Source: Candidatus Nomurabacteria bacterium (GTDB taxonomy: Bacteria; Patescibacteriota; Minisyncoccia; Phycocordibacterales; UBA9973). From it: a DNA stretch of 16,320 bases. Under the pieces are notes generated by a model, which worked only from the letters and a program-made list of their open reading frames with translations, had not been told where the DNA came from and made no database searches. The stretch is taken from contig JADLCZ010000073.1 in assembly GCA_020846955.1 (NCBI GenBank), forward strand, positions 1 through 16,320. The letters are read 5' to 3'. Positions 12,797 to 16,320 of the stretch are shown in pieces. Both the position numbers and the translations under genes were made by a program. Within the stretch, counting starts at the first letter, position 1. Each line of letters opens with the position of its first letter.

Positions 12797-13501
12797 TTAT
12801 AAATTTACTGCGAGGTATGTTGCCACAATGGCGGCGGTTTCGCCACGGAGCATTAGGGGGGAGATAGAGATTATTTCAATATTGTTTTCTCTGGCAAATT
12901 CTAGTTCGTTGTCTGTAAATCCACCCTCTGGGCCTACGAAGATAGCCATTTTTTTCTGCCAATTATGTATTTTATTTGCGAGATTCTCGCCTATTGCGTC
13001 AAATAATACAGTGTGATTATTTTCTATACTTTCAGTGATTGCGTCTTTGTAATTCATAGTCTCTCGGATTTCTGGTACTGTATTACGGCCACAGAGCTCA
13101 CTTGCTTCTGTGATTATTTTATCCAAGCGCTCCATGTTAATATTTTGTTTTATTGTTCTTTCTGTTTTGATTGGCACAATACTTTTTACTCCAAGTTCTG
13201 TTGCTTTTTGGGCAATAAACTCGAAATTTTCTCTTTTTAAAATAGATGCATACAATGTGACCATTCTTTTAACAGCTTTTGTATTTTCTGTCTCACTGAC
13301 GAGTTTCAATGTTGCTTGTTTTTTGTCCAAACTTTCAATTTTACACAATGCTTCCATTCCATTTAGATTTGCCAAAATAAGTTGCTCGCCAGTTTTGAAT
13401 TTAAGTACATTTTTCCACTGATGAAGTAGATTAGCATCGTTTATAGATATTGAATCATTTTCGATAGTATAAGAATTTATAAATCTGTGAATTTTTTTCA
13501 T
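12797..13501 (-). CDS. rsmE: 16S rRNA m3U1498 methyltransferase
   Basis: Role: SPOUT-class methyltransferase that uses S-adenosylmethionine to methylate N3 of U1498 of 16S rRNA in the decoding region. Seen: 234 aa. N-terminal PUA-like part (HRFINSYTIEN), then FEFIAQKATELGV (93-105), IVPIKTERT (108-116), EASELCGR (132-139), FVGPEGGFTDNELEFA (188-203) and LMLRGETAAIVA (216-227), the last two forming the SAM-binding trefoil knot. The target base equivalent lies near 795 of this window. It starts one base after the stop of the M1 aminopeptidase (TAA, A, ATG), so the two are co-transcribed. The start has an A-rich upstream and no Shine-Dalgarno. Confidence 0.95.
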   Translation of the reverse strand: MKKIHRFINSYTIENDSISINDANLLHQWKNVLKFKTGEQLILANLNGMEALCKIESLDKKQATLKLVSETENTKAVKRMVTLYASILKRENFEFIAQKATELGVKSIVPIKTERTIKQNINMERLDKIITEASELCGRNTVPEIRETMNYKDAITESIENNHTVLFDAIGENLANKIHNWQKKMAIFVGPEGGFTDNELEFARENNIEIISISPLMLRGETAAIVATYLAVNL

Positions 13502-13502
13502 T

Positions 13503-16151
13503 TTATTTATAGTTATTATTTATCCATTTTTTCACATTACTTTTATCGGTTTGTATCCAAACTACATTTGAATATATTTTCTCATAGGCTTGCTCGAGCG
13601 TTCTTGCTGATCCTGGGGCAACATTTTTTTTGAAGAATTTCTTGATGTCATTGGCATCTTTAATACTTGCATGTGTGCCAAGTGGGGATAGTAGGCGAGA
13701 GAGGAAGTGGCCACCTTCACCCCAAGTTTTAAGTATTATTTTGTAATTTCTTTTTATGAATTTCCATGTTAGATCTCGGCCCTTTATGTTACCCCATACA
13801 GCTCCGATCATAAACGGCGCATCTTGAGTACGAACATTTTTGGAAATTGCGAAATTCAATGTTTGTTCCAATAATTTTTTATCTCGGAATTGCGCTAATG
13901 TTCGGCCATAGCGCTCTTGCTCTTCATGCATTTTCTCTTTCAAATATAAATTCTTGAACAAATTCCATTCTTTATTTGTGCCATTTTGGGCAACAATTGC
14001 ATATACAGTACTCCTGATATCTGCACGGATTGGATTCTTGATCCTATCTTTAAATAATTTTTGTGCATGTTTGATAATTTTGATATCACCATAGCTACCA
14101 GCGCCTGATATTGCGAGGCTTCGAAGGAATGTATGTGAATGAGGCTCACCTTTGATATGATCCCAGGTCATACGTTCGGCAATGGGGGAGAAAAGTGAGA
14201 GTGCATATTGCTTGTATGCTTCATCACCGAAGAGCATATATACTTTGCCAATTCCAACTGCAAGCTCTGCCCAGACGATGTATTCAGTCTCGTGTTTATA
14301 AGCTAATGAGAAATCAAGTGCAACAACGGTATCGATATACCCACCTTCAGCAAGAGCAAACATGTCGCGGATTAATCCAAGGCGATCTTTGACCGAAAGT
14401 TTGCCATCGAGAACTTCTTGTTTCAGCTTTATAATCGTTTCTTTGTCATATCGTGTGCGGACAAAAGATCTTTCTTCAAAATTTAATTTGCCAATAGATT
14501 TGCCAATAAGCGGGGCAGATTTTTTGCCGAGTAGCATTTTCAAAACTTCTTTATTTGTTTCGTATGCAAAAGGTGCGTGCCATAATTGTTTGCTCTTGGC
14601 ATTTTGTCGGGAAATACGGCTCGAGAAGAATCTTTCTTGTTCTACTTGATATTTGCCACTTTTAACTTTCAAACTCAATAATGGATAGCCAGTTTGCTTG
14701 GTCCAAGTATTCATCATTTTCACCACACTTTTTTTGCTCACTTTCTCAAATGATTCCCAGAGCTGAACTGTCTCTGTATTTTTGTAACTATGCTTCTTGA
14801 GGTAGTGTCGCAAGCCATCTCGAAATGTGTCGTGCCCAAGATATTCTGCAAGCATGCGTATTACAGCTGAGCCTTTGGCATAAGAGACCATGTCGAATAT
14901 CTCACTAATTTCATCTGGGTGATGAACTGTGACTTCAACTGGGTGAGAATTGGCAAGTGCGTCGAGCTTCAATGCTACGGCATATCTGTCTGCCAAATAT
15001 AGATCCCATACATGCCATTCGGGGAACAGGTGATCAGTACACAAATTCTCCATATAAGAGGCAAAGCCTTCGTTGAGCCACAAATCTGTCCACCATTTCA
15101 TAGTAACTAAATTGCCGAACCATTGGTGAGCAATCTCGTGTGCAATAACAATTGCCACCCATTGCTTGGTTGCAAGTGAAGAATTATCCTCATCTACAAG
15201 CAACGCAGTTTCGCGGAAAGTAATTGCACCCCAATTCTCCATCGCAGCAGATTCGAAATCGGGAATGGCAATTAGGTCAAGAGTCGGAAGTGGATACGGA
15301 ATATCGAAATATTTATTATAAAATTCAAGACATCGAATTGCCACATCGAGGGCAAATTTCGCTTGGTGCTTTTTACCAGATGTTGTATAAACTCGGACAA
15401 GGGTTCCCGAAGAAGGAGAAACTTGCTTATCAAAATCGTAGGTGTGGGCGCGCCGGAGCGAAGCGGAGAGGGATAAGCGATTTTTAGAAGCAAGTTTCTC
15501 CTTCTTCGGTGTATTTGTATATCTTTCTATGTATTCAAAATCTCCAATAATAAATGCGAGTAAATATGTCGACATTTTGGGTGTCGGTGCGAAGGAAATT
15601 ATTTTGTATCCAGCTTCGTGCTCCTTTATGCTTGTTGGTAGTGTGTTGGATATTGCAGTATGAGTACCTGGAATGATAAGCGATACATCGAAAATTGCTT
15701 TCTGTGCTGGCTCGTCGAAGCATGGGAATGCACGCCTGGCATCAGTTGCCTCGAATTGTGTAGTTGCCAAATGTTTGGTCACGCCATCTATCTCGTATTT
15801 GCTCTTGTAGAATCCACGAAGAGTCTCATTGATAATCCCATTGAAGACAAGAGTGAGTTTGGTTTTGCCTTTAGGGATTTTATTTTTGAAGGTAAAAGTA
15901 GCAGTCTCGGCTTTGGTATCGTAGTAAATTTTTGTAGCAAATTGTGAGGTCTTGCCTAACAAAATTTGTGCTGTCTCCACATCAATATCCTTTGAGTGCA
16001 AAGTGATTTCCTTTATATCTTTATCAATAACTAAATCAATAATTTCCTTGCCCCAGAAAGTAAAATTCTCCAAATCTGGCTTGAGAGTTAGATTGTATCG
16101 CACAGGTGTAATATGAGAGGGTAGTCGAACAGATTTTTTCTTTGTTTTCAT
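13503..16151 (-). CDS. M1 family zinc aminopeptidase
   Basis: Role: removes N-terminal amino acids from peptides, probably in the cytoplasm (no signal peptide seen). Seen: 882 aa. N-terminal beta domain, AAMEN exopeptidase motif at 302-306 (consensus GxMEN, so the first Gly is Ala), zinc site HEIAHQWFG with H338, E339 and H342, third ligand E361 in NEGFA, and Tyr proton donor Y424 in SYAKGSAV. The C-terminal ERAP1-like helical repeat domain fills about 500-882. An insertion of about 35 aa (about 215-249) between FEYIERYTNT and LVRVYTTSGK corresponds exactly to a DNA inverted repeat. Promoter TATAAT lies six bases before the ATG, predicting a fully leaderless mRNA. First gene of an operon with rsmE. 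Confidence 0.95.
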   Translation of the reverse strand: MKTKKKSVRLPSHITPVRYNLTLKPDLENFTFWGKEIIDLVIDKDIKEITLHSKDIDVETAQILLGKTSQFATKIYYDTKAETATFTFKNKIPKGKTKLTLVFNGIINETLRGFYKSKYEIDGVTKHLATTQFEATDARRAFPCFDEPAQKAIFDVSLIIPGTHTAISNTLPTSIKEHEAGYKIISFAPTPKMSTYLLAFIIGDFEYIERYTNTPKKEKLASKNRLSLSASLRRAHTYDFDKQVSPSSGTLVRVYTTSGKKHQAKFALDVAIRCLEFYNKYFDIPYPLPTLDLIAIPDFESAAMENWGAITFRETALLVDEDNSSLATKQWVAIVIAHEIAHQWFGNLVTMKWWTDLWLNEGFASYMENLCTDHLFPEWHVWDLYLADRYAVALKLDALANSHPVEVTVHHPDEISEIFDMVSYAKGSAVIRMLAEYLGHDTFRDGLRHYLKKHSYKNTETVQLWESFEKVSKKSVVKMMNTWTKQTGYPLLSLKVKSGKYQVEQERFFSSRISRQNAKSKQLWHAPFAYETNKEVLKMLLGKKSAPLIGKSIGKLNFEERSFVRTRYDKETIIKLKQEVLDGKLSVKDRLGLIRDMFALAEGGYIDTVVALDFSLAYKHETEYIVWAELAVGIGKVYMLFGDEAYKQYALSLFSPIAERMTWDHIKGEPHSHTFLRSLAISGAGSYGDIKIIKHAQKLFKDRIKNPIRADIRSTVYAIVAQNGTNKEWNLFKNLYLKEKMHEEQERYGRTLAQFRDKKLLEQTLNFAISKNVRTQDAPFMIGAVWGNIKGRDLTWKFIKRNYKIILKTWGEGGHFLSRLLSPLGTHASIKDANDIKKFFKKNVAPGSARTLEQAYEKIYSNVVWIQTDKSNVKKWINNNYK
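15407..15509. repeat. 22-bp perfect inverted repeat, in-frame insertion in aminopeptidase gene
   Basis: Seen: arms 15407-15428 and 15488-15509 are exact reverse complements; inside, 15432-15438 and 15478-15484 also pair. The core 15439-15477 is GC-rich (GGCGCGCC, GGAGCGAAGCGG), unlike its AT-rich surroundings. The element is 103 bp and read in frame as about residues 215-249. Known parallel: Rickettsia palindromic elements insert in frame into protein genes. Inference: a mobile palindromic element of that type. Confidence 0.8.
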
Positions 16152-16157
16152 AGGGCT

Positions 16158-16163
16158 ATTATA
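16158..16163 (-). promoter_or_regulatory. Extended -10 promoter of the aminopeptidase operon (leaderless)
   Basis: Seen on the minus strand: TTTTGC then TATAAT (16163-16158), six bases, then ATG at 16151. Standard spacing places +1 on the A of the start codon. The upstream T4 is the tail of the purH terminator. Confidence 0.68.
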
Positions 16164-16165
16164 GC

Positions 16166-16200
16166 AAAACGGTCCGAACTATAAAAGTTCGGACCGTTTT
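16166..16200 (-). terminator. purH terminator
   Basis: Seen: a perfect 15-bp stem (16166-16180 with 16186-16200, core ACGGTCCGAACT), loop of 5, seven bases after the purH stop codon. Its T-tract leads into the aminopeptidase promoter. Confidence 0.87.
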
Positions 16201-16207
16201 AAAAATT

Positions 16208-16320
16208 TTAATGTTTAAAATGTCTGTAACCAGTGGTGACCATTGCCATTTTGAGGTCGTTGCATTTATCTATTGATGCTTGGTCGTTCTTGGATCCGCC
16301 TGGGTGGATGACTGCAGTGA
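16208..16320 (-). CDS. purH: PurH C-terminus (AICAR transformylase / IMP cyclohydrolase), partial
   Basis: Role: bifunctional enzyme of the last two steps of IMP synthesis, using 10-formyl-tetrahydrofolate. Seen: only the last 36 residues, read from the window edge to TAA at 16210-16208: [16 protein letters not shown] and [13 protein letters not shown]. This matches the family's conserved ending (PGGS, then MvfTGxRHFxH). The rest lies beyond base 16320. It is followed by an intrinsic terminator, so it is not in the aminopeptidase operon. Its presence suggests at least part of de novo purine synthesis, notable if the organism is a reduced CPR bacterium. Confidence 0.9.
   Translation of the reverse strand, partial: TAVIHPGGSKNDQASIDKCNDLKMAMVTTGYRHFKH

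Overview
The window looks like chromosomal sequence from an AT-rich bacterium of the Candidate Phyla Radiation (Patescibacteria), probably a parcubacterial lineage. This is inferred from the deviant 16S rRNA (an AATAGACGG variant of the usually conserved AATTGACGG, and a long insertion in helix 40), the compact gene set, a SecA with an extra segment before the conserved AYNADITYGTN block, and very short intergenic regions. The assignment rests on recognised sequence character only, since no database search could be run.

Layout. Bases 1-840 are the 3' half of a 16S rRNA gene (rrs). It is followed by a hairpin-rich spacer and a terminator, with no 23S gene in the window. Next come two divergently transcribed surface-protein genes: a minus-strand protein with a Bacteroidota-style type IX sorting domain (1167-2642) and a plus-strand repeat protein with a C-terminal membrane anchor (2849-4654). 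Bases 4655-5189 hold a probable structured minus-strand ncRNA, AT-rich repeats with one DnaA box, and the promoter and leader of a 24-aa Lys/Ala-rich histone-like peptide (5190-5264). secA follows (5333-7789), then a candidate minus-strand small RNA, a secreted lysozyme-like hydrolase with a long leader (8199-8792), and dnaE on the minus strand. dnaE is divergent from rnhB. rnhB is convergent with a two-gene operon (M1 aminopeptidase, then rsmE), which lies downstream of the 3' end of purH.

Translation signals form one theme. The 16S 3' tail lacks the CCUCC anti-Shine-Dalgarno, and none of the starts examined has a convincing Shine-Dalgarno at the usual spacing. Three genes (secA, dnaE, M1 peptidase) have extended -10 promoters only a few bases upstream of the ATG, predicting leaderless or almost leaderless mRNAs. 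Two of these promoters are fused to the preceding intrinsic terminator.

A second theme is palindromic DNA inside genes: a hairpin insertion of about 100 nt in 16S helix 40, an 11-bp palindrome in rnhB, and a perfect 22-bp inverted repeat forming an in-frame insertion in the M1 aminopeptidase.

The remaining genes are housekeeping: protein export (SecA), DNA replication and repair (DnaE, RNase HII), rRNA modification (RsmE, whose target uridine equivalent is visible in the 16S here), purine synthesis (PurH), peptide breakdown and cell-wall hydrolysis.
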